From NCBI GenBank assembly GCA_002364535.1, contig DEYL01000026.1, positions 1-11,029 on the forward strand: a stretch of 11,029 nt of DNA, written 5' to 3'. Positions 1 to 6,358 of the stretch are shown here, piece after piece. Position 1 is the stretch's first letter. Each line of letters opens with the position of its first letter. Source of the stretch: Flavobacteriaceae bacterium UBA3159 (GTDB lineage: Bacteria > Bacteroidota > Bacteroidia > Flavobacteriales > Flavobacteriaceae). Both the position numbers and the translations under genes were made by a program. Below the pieces are notes generated by a model. That model was not told the DNA's origin, did no database searches, and saw only the letters and a list, made by a program, of their open reading frames with translations.

Positions 1-735
1 AGCTAATTCAGGGTCAACAAGAATTCTACCGCTGTGTTCGTCTGTAATTATTTTTTGACGGGAAGCGATTTCCATCTGAATCTGGGGAGGTATGGTGAAG
101 TAAGATCCGCCTGAAGCACCTCTTTCTATAGCAACGATGGCCAACCCGTTTTTAACGTTTTTTCTTATTTTTTGATATGCTTCAAAAAGCTGGGATTCAA
201 TTTTAACTTGATATTCTGAGGCTTTTTTACCCAATAGACTTTCTTCCTTTTCAGTTTCCTTAAGGATTTCGTCTAATTCTTCTTTTTTGGCTTTTAAATG
301 TTTTTTACGCTCATTTAATTTTTCATCGAGTTGACCAATGGCTTCAAGCTTGAGCTCTTTTTTGGCAGCAAACTCTTTGATGCGCTTTTCGGCCAACTGA
401 ATTTCAAGCTCTTGATACTCTTGTTCTTTTACAATAGAATTGTATTCTCTATTGTTTCGAACATTTTTTAAGTTTTCCTCATATTTTTTGAATTCCTCCT
501 TTGCAACCTCTATGCTGTTTTTTTGTTCTTTGGTTTGAAAATCAAAATCACTTACTTCTTGATTGAAGTTTTCTAACCTTTTTTCCAAACCTGCAATCTC
601 GTTTTCAAGATCTTCGACTTCGAGAGGTAATTCCCCTCTTACATTGCGGATTTCATCTACGCGAGAATCAATAAGTTGCAAATCGTAAAGGGCTCTCAGT
701 TTGTCTTCTACGGTTACCTCATTCTTTTTTGCCAT
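1..735 (-). CDS. DUF164-family coiled-coil protein with degenerate zinc ribbon (3' end cut by window edge)
   Basis: The reading frame starts at ATG 735-733 and stays open for 245 codons to the left edge, so the C-terminus is missing. Roughly residues 20-190 are a long charged heptad-rich coiled coil. The tail (about 200-245) aligns by eye with the zinc-ribbon end of the C4-type zinc-ribbon family (DUF164; relatives include Helicobacter HP0958 and Chlamydia CdsZ), with the hallmarks IPPQ, KII and GRILVDPEL. The four positions that should be zinc-binding cysteines read S208, S211, D232 and S235 (ASGGS and TDEHSGR instead of the usual ACGGC and VCEHCGR), so this copy should not bind zinc there. 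The start lies 17 nt inside the 3' end of the Nif3-like gene, suggesting translational coupling; this pairing is common in bacteria. Family assignment is fairly sure. The cellular role in Bacteroidota is not known to me; coiled-coil relatives act as chaperones or adaptors. Confidence 0.85.
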   Translation of the reverse strand, partial: MAKKNEVTVEDKLRALYDLQLIDSRVDEIRNVRGELPLEVEDLENEIAGLEKRLENFNQEVSDFDFQTKEQKNSIEVAKEEFKKYEENLKNVRNNREYNSIVKEQEYQELEIQLAEKRIKEFAAKKELKLEAIGQLDEKLNERKKHLKAKKEELDEILKETEKEESLLGKKASEYQVKIESQLFEAYQKIRKNVKNGLAIVAIERGASGGSYFTIPPQIQMEIASRQKIITDEHSGRILVDPELA

Positions 736-1831
736 TGGAAAAATACTTTACTGGGTTGGTTATTGATTTAGATAAAGCGATTGCAAAATTAGGCAATTTT
801 TCGATAAGATGGTCGTGTATCAATTTTTTTGTAAAACGTTCTGTTTCATAATGACCCCCATCGACCAAAAGTATCTGGTTTTCTGCTTGAAAAAAATCGT
901 GGTATTTCAGGTCAGCTGTAACCAATGCATCGGCTTTTATTTCTTTTGCGGTGTGGATGGCAAAACTTCCCGATCCCCCAAGAACCGCTACTTTTTTGAT
1001 TTTTCGATTGCTAAGGGAAGAGTGGCGTAGGAACAATGTCTCCAGTTTTTGCCCTACCCATTTCAAAAAATCTTCTTCCGTCATTTCATTGTCTAATATA
1101 CCCACACTGCCTATACCAATTTCTTGATTTGTGTTGTCCAGTGGATACACTTGGAAGGCAACATGCTCATAGGGGTGGTTTTTAAAAAGGGTTTGAAGTA
1201 TTTTTTCTTCCAGGTGTTTTTGGAAAATTAAATTTAATTGAACTTCTTCAACTTCTTCCCGTATCATTTGCTTTCCCAAATGGGGCTGAGAATTTTCATT
1301 TCCTCTAAATGATCCGGTTCCCTCGGTGATAAAACTACATTCGTCATAATCACCTAAAGCACCCGCACCCGCCTGATAAAGAGCTACTAAAAGTGTATTT
1401 GAGTTTTCTTTAGGGACATAGGTGGTCAACTGTTTTAGCGTATTTTGCTGAGGAACCAGCACTTGGATATTTTTTAAGCCCAATGCAAAGCCCAAAGTGT
1501 GGCTTACGCCTTCCTTAAGGTTGTCCAGTGCCGTATGTATTGCATACAGGGCAATGTCATTCTTAATGGCTTTGGCCACAACCCGTTCCACATATGTTTT
1601 TCCCGTCAATTTTTTTAAACCCGAAAAAATAATGGGGTGAAAGCATACGATGAAATTGAATTTTTTGGCTATTGCCTCATCGATTACATTTTCCAACACG
1701 TCGTGTGTAATCAGTATTCCCGTGCATTCAGCTTCTGCCTCTCCAAGCAGTAAACCCACATTGTCAAAATCTTCTGCATAGGCTGTAGGAGCCCATTGTT
1801 CCAGTATTGGTATGATTTCCTGAATCTTCAT
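719..1831 (-). CDS. Nif3-like dinuclear metal centre protein (YbgI/YqfO family)
   Basis: A 370-residue member of the Nif3/DUF34 family, which forms toroidal hexamers with a two-metal site per subunit. A hydrolase role (GTP cyclohydrolase I type 2 in some annotations) has been proposed for the family but is not firmly established. Visible signatures are DNVGLLLG (residues 23-30), the FHP metal segment at 64-66, HTALDN with D103, and the C-terminal GGHYETE with H327 and E331. The middle portion (about 125-235) is the extra PII/CutA-like domain found in longer members. Where many family members have two histidines (HHP), this protein has F64-H65. ATG 1831 is preferred over the in-frame ATG 1846 because a TAnnTTTG box at 1849-1856 places transcription initiation near 1843, downstream of the earlier ATG. 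The gene overlaps the downstream coiled-coil gene by 17 nt and is divergent from lpxK. Confidence 0.9.
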   Translation of the reverse strand: MKIQEIIPILEQWAPTAYAEDFDNVGLLLGEAEAECTGILITHDVLENVIDEAIAKKFNFIVCFHPIIFSGLKKLTGKTYVERVVAKAIKNDIALYAIHTALDNLKEGVSHTLGFALGLKNIQVLVPQQNTLKQLTTYVPKENSNTLLVALYQAGAGALGDYDECSFITEGTGSFRGNENSQPHLGKQMIREEVEEVQLNLIFQKHLEEKILQTLFKNHPYEHVAFQVYPLDNTNQEIGIGSVGILDNEMTEEDFLKWVGQKLETLFLRHSSLSNRKIKKVAVLGGSGSFAIHTAKEIKADALVTADLKYHDFFQAENQILLVDGGHYETERFTKKLIHDHLIEKLPNFAIALSKSITNPVKYFSNGKKE

Positions 1832-1848
1832 TTCGATGCTATTCATTG

Positions 1849-1856
1849 CAAATATA
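1849..1856 (-). promoter_or_regulatory. Putative -7 box for the Nif3-like gene
   Basis: TATATTTG on the minus strand matches the Bacteroidota -7 consensus TAnnTTTG. It would give a leader of about 12 nt before ATG 1831. No convincing TTG is seen at the -33 distance, so support comes from the -7 box and its position only. Confidence 0.45.
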
Positions 1857-1889
1857 ATATTATCTTTCTGGGCCAGGAAAACCACCGTT

Positions 1890-1922
1890 TTGAAAATTCC
1901 TTTCCGGGTTTTCCTAAATTTG
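1890..1922 (+). promoter_or_regulatory. Putative lpxK promoter
   Basis: TTG at 1890-1892 and TAAATTTG at 1915-1922 are separated by 22 nt, matching the Bacteroidota pattern of TTG (-33) and TAnnTTTG (-7). Transcription would begin near 1928, about 12 nt before the proposed TTG start codon of lpxK at 1940. The divergent Nif3-like gene uses the other side of the same short intergenic region. Confidence 0.55.
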
Positions 1923-1939
1923 ACAGAGTTATAGATAAT

Positions 1940-2944
1940 TTGAAAAAAGCACGCTTACTTCTTTTCCCATTTGGAATCCTTTATGGTTGTATCATGGCCA
2001 TAAGGAATACGCTATTTGATTTAGGAGTATTGGCCTCTAAGAACACCTCGATCAAATCCATTGGTGTGGGAAACCTATCGATGGGGGGTACCGGTAAATC
2101 CGTAGTGGTTATGCATCTTATAAAAATGCTTAAAGATTATCCTACGGCCACACTGAGTAGAGGTTATGGAAGAAAAACTACTGGTTTGATCATTGCGGGT
2201 CCCAAAGACAATCACTCCAGCCTGGGCGATGAACCCTATCAATTTTTCAATCGCTATCCTGAGACGACCGTAGTTGTTTCCGAAAAAAGAATGCTCGGGA
2301 TAGAAGCCCTAGAGAAAATGCTCCCTCGACCAAATTTGGTGGTCTTGGATGATGTGATGCAACATCGTTGGGTAAGCCCTCAATTGATGATCATGACCTC
2401 TTCATTTCAACACCCCTATTTCAGAGATTTTATTTTTCCTGCCGGGAAATTGAGAGAATTCAGATCGGGGGTCAAACGGGCCGATATTTTATTGATCACA
2501 AGAGCACCAGAGGATTTGTCAGTGGATCAAAAAGAAACTTTTCTAAAAAACATCAAGGTCAATGTCCCAGTCTTTTTTACCAAGATCTGTTATGCAGATG
2601 TGCTAACCCAAGATAATAAAACCATTGATTCCAGTGTATTGTCTATGGATGATTTTTTGTTAGTAACAGGAATCGCTGACACCCATCATTTGGTTACTTA
2701 TTTAAAAAAACTGTATGGGGAATTTGAACATCTTGAGTTTCAAGATCATCATTCCTATAATTCTAGTGATGCTCGGTTGATCAATGATCGTGCTGGAGAA
2801 AAAATAATATTAACGACTGAAAAAGATTTCGCAAAATTGGCACAAAACCTCAACAATAACAGATTGTATTGCCTTACAATAGAACTTGATTTTGTCTTTG
2901 AGGAAGAACGAAGTATTTTTGAAAAGACGATAAGAGCGCTCTAG
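1940..2944 (+). CDS. lpxK: Tetraacyldisaccharide 4'-kinase
   Basis: Phosphorylates the 4' position of the tetraacyl disaccharide 1-phosphate to make lipid IVA, on the cytoplasmic face of the inner membrane, in lipid A synthesis. The 334-residue product has an N-terminal membrane-associated helix (about 5-18), a P-loop GNLSMGGTGKS (44-54), the LpxK motif SRGYGRKT (73-80), GDEPYQFF (96-103), LDDVMQHR (136-143; usually LDDAFQHR), PAGKLRE (167-173) and TTEKDFAKL (292-300). Start choice: the conserved N-terminal helix begins just after TTG 1940, which sits about 12 nt beyond a predicted transcription start. The first in-frame ATG downstream (1994) would remove that helix. In-frame codons upstream of 1940 are in or before the promoter. 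The stop codon overlaps the lipA stop on the other strand. Function is near certain; the start is inferred. Confidence 0.93.
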   Translation: MKKARLLLFPFGILYGCIMAIRNTLFDLGVLASKNTSIKSIGVGNLSMGGTGKSVVVMHLIKMLKDYPTATLSRGYGRKTTGLIIAGPKDNHSSLGDEPYQFFNRYPETTVVVSEKRMLGIEALEKMLPRPNLVVLDDVMQHRWVSPQLMIMTSSFQHPYFRDFIFPAGKLREFRSGVKRADILLITRAPEDLSVDQKETFLKNIKVNVPVFFTKICYADVLTQDNKTIDSSVLSMDDFLLVTGIADTHHLVTYLKKLYGEFEHLEFQDHHSYNSSDARLINDRAGEKIILTTEKDFAKLAQNLNNNRLYCLTIELDFVFEEERSIFEKTIRAL

Positions 2945-3810
2945 TGAAGGTGTTTGTGTGCCTTGTATGAAGACCGAACCAATGGTCCACTTTCCACATG
3001 TCTAAAACCCAAATCTTTGGCAACCGTTTCATACTGCTTAAAGGTTTGCGGTGATATAAAAGATTTTACGGGCAAGTGCTTTTTGCTGGGTTGAAGGTAT
3101 TGACCAATGGTGACCACTTCTACCTCTGCCTTTCTGAGATCGTGCAACGTCTCGTAGACTTCTTCTTCCTTCTCTCCGAGTCCCAGCATAACTCCAGACT
3201 TGGTGCGATTAACCCCCATTTGTTTGAGGTATTTCAAAACTTCCAAACTCTGGTCATATTTGGCTTGAACCCTCACCTCTCTGGTCAATCTTCTGACGGT
3301 TTCGAGATTGTGTGAAACTACTTCGGGAGCAGCTTCTATAATACGATCAATATTGGTTTTATTTCCTTGAAAATCGGGAATAAGGGTTTCTAAAGTGGTG
3401 CCGGGATTCAACCTTCGGACAGCTTTGATGGTTTCGTTCCAGATGATAGAGCCCATGTCCGTGAGATCATCGCGGTCAACGGATGTTATTACGGCATGTT
3501 TAATTTTCATGATCTTAATGGACTGTGCCACCTTCTCGGGTTCTTCCCAGTCTACATTTCCAGGTCTTCCTGTTTTGACACCACAAAATCCACATGAACG
3601 GGTACAGATATTTCCCAATATCATAAAGGTAGCAGTACCTTCAGTCCAACATTCTCCAATATTGGGACAACTGCCCGAAGTACAAATCGTATTGAGTTTA
3701 TACTGATCTACAAGCCCTCTAAGTTCAGTGTATTTTTTTCCTGTAGGAAGTTTTACTCTAATCCATTTTGGTTTACCAACACCCTTATTTTCTCTCTCTG
3801 CTATTTCCAA
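2941..3810 (-). CDS. lipA: Lipoyl synthase (radical SAM)
   Basis: Inserts two sulfur atoms into the octanoyl group carried on lipoyl domains of pyruvate and 2-oxoglutarate dehydrogenases and the glycine cleavage H protein. About 289 residues. The auxiliary [4Fe-4S] cluster cysteines are C43, C48 and C54 (CTSGSCPNIGEC). The radical SAM cluster cysteines are C69, C73 and C76 (CTRSCGFC). The C-terminal RSSY (279-282) holds the conserved serine ligand of the auxiliary cluster. Conserved internal segments include TSVDRDDL and ETLIPDFQG. No ATG or GTG lies at a sensible N-terminus. TTG 3810 falls just after a strong promoter and gives the usual family length, while a more distal TTG at 3864 lies upstream of that promoter and inside the transporter gene. 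The gene is 29 nt downstream of the Nramp-related gene and convergent with lpxK. Function is near certain; the TTG start is inferred. Confidence 0.94.
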   Translation of the reverse strand: MEIAERENKGVGKPKWIRVKLPTGKKYTELRGLVDQYKLNTICTSGSCPNIGECWTEGTATFMILGNICTRSCGFCGVKTGRPGNVDWEEPEKVAQSIKIMKIKHAVITSVDRDDLTDMGSIIWNETIKAVRRLNPGTTLETLIPDFQGNKTNIDRIIEAAPEVVSHNLETVRRLTREVRVQAKYDQSLEVLKYLKQMGVNRTKSGVMLGLGEKEEEVYETLHDLRKAEVEVVTIGQYLQPSKKHLPVKSFISPQTFKQYETVAKDLGFRHVESGPLVRSSYKAHKHLH

Positions 3811-3821
3811 AACTTTTTTTT

Positions 3822-3853
3822 CAAAGATACAAACTAAATTCAGAGACTCAAAA
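3822..3853 (-). promoter_or_regulatory. Putative lipA promoter within the end of the transporter gene
   Basis: On the minus strand, TTTTG (3853-3849) and TATCTTTG (3829-3822) are 19 nt apart, an excellent fit to the Bacteroidota TTG / TAnnTTTG promoter. The -33 element lies in the last codons of the Nramp-related gene and the -7 box just after its stop. Transcription would begin about 6 nt before TTG 3810. This is the best promoter match I found in the window and lets lipA be expressed independently of the upstream genes. Confidence 0.6.
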
Positions 3854-5054
3854 GGTAGACCCAAGTGAAGCCGGTTAGGAAAATGATCCCCAAAATACTC
3901 AGTATTTTAATTTTTTGAGAGGGACGATCTTTGATGGGCATATGATTGCTGGTAATCAAACGATAATTTAAGATGGCGTAAAAAGGTGCTGTGATAAATG
4001 ATAAAACAGTTGCAATTTGAACCAAAATTCCCATTTCGGAAAGTAAAAAAAGAAAAATCAAACAGGTGCCTATGGCCAAAATGGTAATCCAAAGCATGTA
4101 AAAATCTTTATTTTTCTGCTTAAATAGTATTTGAACAGTTTTGGACATCGCTCTTGGGGAGGCGTCCAAAGTGGTAATGCTGGTACTGATCATGGTGGTC
4201 AGGGCCGCAATGGCAATAACACCATACCAAGAATCTCCCAGGTTGGAGGTGTAAAGATCTATCAATTGTCCGGCAAACTCATTTCCTTTATTAGAAAATT
4301 CAATTCCAGAACCAAACATTACTAAGGCTCCCAAGCCCACAAAACAAATGCCTAAAACCACGGTCGTCAAATAGCCAACATTAAAATCAAAAAGTCCCTC
4401 TTTAAGGGATAATTTATTTTTCAAGTCGTTCTTTTTTTCCAAAACCCATATAGAGTGCCAAATGGAAATGTCCATAGGTGCAGGCATCCAACCCATAAAA
4501 GCGATCAAAAATAACAAACCGGCTCCTTTGGGAAATAGTTGACCATACTCCAACGAAGTATTTCCTTTTGAAAATGCAATCACTAATGCCAGTATACTGC
4601 TTATCGAAAGGACAAGGACAATGTTCTTGATCACTTTATCCAACAATTGGTATCGACCAATCATCAGTATGCTGTAGCATATTGCAGTAACTCCTATACT
4701 CCAATAAATCATGTTAGAGGTGATGTCGAAGAGATTAGAAGCTAAGCCAGCTGTGACAATAGTAACAGCAGTTTGGATGGTAAACATGGTGGCTATATTG
4801 AGAAAAAAATAGAGCCACAAATAAATTTTTCCAAGTTTGTAATATCCATCCAGTAAACTTTCCCCGGTAGCCAAAGCATATCGTGGTCCAAACTGAAAAA
4901 AAGGATATTTAAATAGATTGACCAAGAGCAGTGCCCACAATAGTCCCCATCCGAAATCAGCCCCAGCACGGGTAGATTGTACTAAGTGGGATACTCCAAT
5001 CGCTGCCCCTGCAAATAGCAAGCCTGGCCCTAATTTTTTGAGTCTAGTCAGCAT
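3840..5054 (-). CDS. Nramp-related (SLC11-like) membrane transporter with atypical metal site
   Basis: A 404-residue polytopic protein with about eleven hydrophobic segments, starting GPGLLFAGAAIG as Nramp/SLC11 divalent-metal transporters do. Overall length and the order of conserved stretches fit the Nramp family. The residues that define metal binding in true Nramps are changed. The TM1 DPGN motif aligns with GVSH (residues 20-23). The TM6 MPH region reads MPAPMD (190-195) followed by IWHS, with H200. Substrate therefore cannot be inferred; it may not be Mn2+ or Fe2+. ATG 5054 is the first ATG and overlaps the end of the sigma factor gene by 11 nt, indicating translational coupling. The gene probably belongs to the same transcript as the sigma factor. 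Family placement is good, transport activity likely, substrate unknown. Confidence 0.85.
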   Translation of the reverse strand: MLTRLKKLGPGLLFAGAAIGVSHLVQSTRAGADFGWGLLWALLLVNLFKYPFFQFGPRYALATGESLLDGYYKLGKIYLWLYFFLNIATMFTIQTAVTIVTAGLASNLFDITSNMIYWSIGVTAICYSILMIGRYQLLDKVIKNIVLVLSISSILALVIAFSKGNTSLEYGQLFPKGAGLLFLIAFMGWMPAPMDISIWHSIWVLEKKNDLKNKLSLKEGLFDFNVGYLTTVVLGICFVGLGALVMFGSGIEFSNKGNEFAGQLIDLYTSNLGDSWYGVIAIAALTTMISTSITTLDASPRAMSKTVQILFKQKNKDFYMLWITILAIGTCLIFLFLLSEMGILVQIATVLSFITAPFYAILNYRLITSNHMPIKDRPSQKIKILSILGIIFLTGFTWVYLLSL

Positions 5055-5601
5055 CTTCCTCAATTTTTTGGTTCAGTAAATTTTTAGCCCTTAATAGCTT
5101 GACTTTTATGGTGTTGATGGGTTGATCCATTTTTTTACTGATTTCTTTGTAAGAAAGTCCATCAAAAAATCGAAGCTGTAGAATTTTTCGATAATCATTT
5201 TTGAGTGACTTTATCTTATTGAGCAAAGATTCTAATTTTTCGTTGGTGATCAAAATTTCCTCGGGTGAAGGATGATCTTGATCGGTGAATTCTTCTAAAT
5301 CATTAGGGTAGGAGAGGGTCTCAAGGCTTATCTTATTGTTTTCCTTCCTCAATAAATCATTGTAAATATTTTTTGAAATGGTCAAGAGCCAGGTTTTGAA
5401 TTCGAATTGATCGTTGAAAGTTGAGATGCGATCAAAGGCTCGAGCAAATGTTATGATCGAAATTTCTTCGGCCAAATCCTTATTTCTGGTTTTTTTCAAT
5501 TGAAAATTATACAGGTATCCCCAATGGTAATTTAACAACTCATTGAATGCTTTTTGGTCTTGTTCTTGCGCCTTTTCAATTACAAGTTTGACATTCTTCA
5601 T
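5044..5601 (-). CDS. ECF-type RNA polymerase sigma factor
   Basis: 185 residues, the normal size for an extracytoplasmic-function sigma factor. Region 2 (about 15-86) contains the core-binding and -10-recognition helices, with AEEISIITFARAF and FKTWLLTISKNIYNDLLRK visible. A divergent linker (87-120) follows. Region 4 (about 122-180) carries the DNA-binding helix-turn-helix (LRFFDGLSYKEISKKM, then TIKVKLLRAK). The start ATG 5601 lies 21 nt after the stop of the small membrane protein gene, and the 3' end overlaps the Nramp-related gene by 11 nt, so the three genes probably form one operon. No anti-sigma factor gene is next to it, which is unusual for a classical ECF pair. Its regulon cannot be read from this window. 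Confidence 0.9.
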   Translation of the reverse strand: MKNVKLVIEKAQEQDQKAFNELLNYHWGYLYNFQLKKTRNKDLAEEISIITFARAFDRISTFNDQFEFKTWLLTISKNIYNDLLRKENNKISLETLSYPNDLEEFTDQDHPSPEEILITNEKLESLLNKIKSLKNDYRKILQLRFFDGLSYKEISKKMDQPINTIKVKLLRAKNLLNQKIEEDAD

Positions 5602-5622
5602 ATCAATATAGAAGATAGTGGA

Positions 5623-5826
5623 TTAATTGTGCTGCGGGTTGGTGCGGCAATTTTGTTCCGAAGGCAATTTTCCGCAATAGCTGCAGCTTTCATTGTCCTT
5701 TTTCAGAAAAGGACTTTGACTGGCACAAGTACCGCCAAACTCACCTCCTTTTTTTGCCCATATTTTGATTGCAATCCCTGCAAAAGCAATCGCCAATAAA
5801 GTAAAAGTGATAAGGAAAAGCTTCAT
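5623..5826 (-). CDS. Small single-pass membrane protein with four cysteines
   Basis: A 67-residue protein. Residues 2-24 form a hydrophobic segment (a signal anchor or uncleaved signal), followed by a WAKKGGEFGGTCASQSPF stretch and a short polar tail with C34, C48, C51 and C60. The CSYC arrangement plus the two flanking cysteines could bind a metal or form disulfides. I have an impression of similar short proteins in other Cytophagales but no function to offer. ATG 5826 is chosen because a TAnnTTTG box at 5844-5851 sits just upstream; the longer in-frame start at 5865 would precede that promoter. The gene lies 21 nt upstream of the ECF sigma factor in the same orientation. A redox- or metal-sensing role linked to the sigma factor is speculation from context only. 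Confidence 0.7.
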   Translation of the reverse strand: MKLFLITFTLLAIAFAGIAIKIWAKKGGEFGGTCASQSPFLKKDNESCSYCGKLPSEQNCRTNPQHN

Positions 5827-5843
5827 ATATTTTGTAAAATTAG

Positions 5844-5851
5844 CAAAAATA
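5844..5851 (-). promoter_or_regulatory. Putative -7 box for the small protein / sigma / transporter operon
   Basis: TATTTTTG on the minus strand matches TAnnTTTG and would give a leader of about 12 nt before ATG 5826. No clear TTG is present at the -33 distance, so the promoter may be weak or may need an activator or an alternative sigma factor. Confidence 0.4.
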
Positions 5852-6358
5852 ATCGTCCCCGACATTGACTGGCTCTACTTATTAATTTGTAGGAATTTAC
5901 GCACATGTGTTAATTCTGAGATTTTACCGAGTATTACATCAAAAAATCCAAAATCATATAATTTTTTCCAAATTTAACTCTTTATCCTGAAAAGGGCTTT
6001 CGTGGGCGAAAATTGACCGAAATCATTTTGCACCCTTATCACACTTCAATGTATTGGTAGGATGTTACATAATACCCCAATTATATTAGGATCAACACCT
6101 TTGGTTAAAAAAAATAGGCTGGACGACACACAACCCTATCAAAGCAGAAATAAGTCCTACAGGAGATATTACAATGTATACCGAATAAAAGTATTTCTCA
6201 AATACTTAAAAATTAATTTTATAATGTGATCCGCCATAACTTAAAGAATAGAGGATTAGCTAGTGCCCTAATTCTCCAACAACATTACAATTTTATTAAA
6301 TAAATATAGTATTGTGGTTTTATTGAATTTTTAAAGTTAGGGGTATACTGATAATTAA
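5852..6358. other. Gene-poor AT-rich spacer of about 500 bp
   Basis: No convincing gene, RNA or mobile element is seen between the DUF456 gene and the small membrane protein gene. It contains an 8-bp palindrome CACATGTG at 5902-5909 and a small perfect hairpin at 6189-6207 (AAGTATTT, loop CTC, AAATACTT) without a T-run. Two short open stretches overlap on opposite strands. One is a 55-codon ATG-initiated frame on the plus strand (6062-6229), basic and unrecognised. The other is a 37-codon stop-to-stop frame on the minus strand (6092-6205) with a hydrophobic ISPVGLISALIG segment. Neither has a good promoter or codon pattern, and both may be chance or remains of a decayed gene. Upstream signals of the small protein operon are expected at the left end. 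Confidence 0.5.

Noticed and set aside
1796..1939. N-terminal extension of LpxK from ATG 1796
   Set aside because: It would overlap the divergent Nif3-like coding region and start upstream of the predicted lpxK promoter, and the added residues do not resemble LpxK.
5902..5909. CACATGTG palindrome as an operator of the small protein operon
   Set aside because: A single 8-bp palindrome about 55 bp upstream of the -7 box, with no second copy or known regulator, is too weak to call.
5765..5977. A 70-codon plus-strand frame opposite the small membrane protein
   Set aside because: It is antisense to a better supported gene that has a promoter box, a membrane segment and an ordered cysteine pattern. 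It looks like a shadow frame.
6189..6207. Small perfect hairpin as a terminator
   Set aside because: The stem is only 8 bp and AT-rich, no T-run follows on either strand, and no gene ends nearby: the DUF456 stop is about 150 bp away.
6062..6229. A 55-codon ATG-initiated plus-strand frame as a gene
   Set aside because: It has no recognisable family or promoter, and an open frame overlaps it on the opposite strand. It is described only within the spacer.
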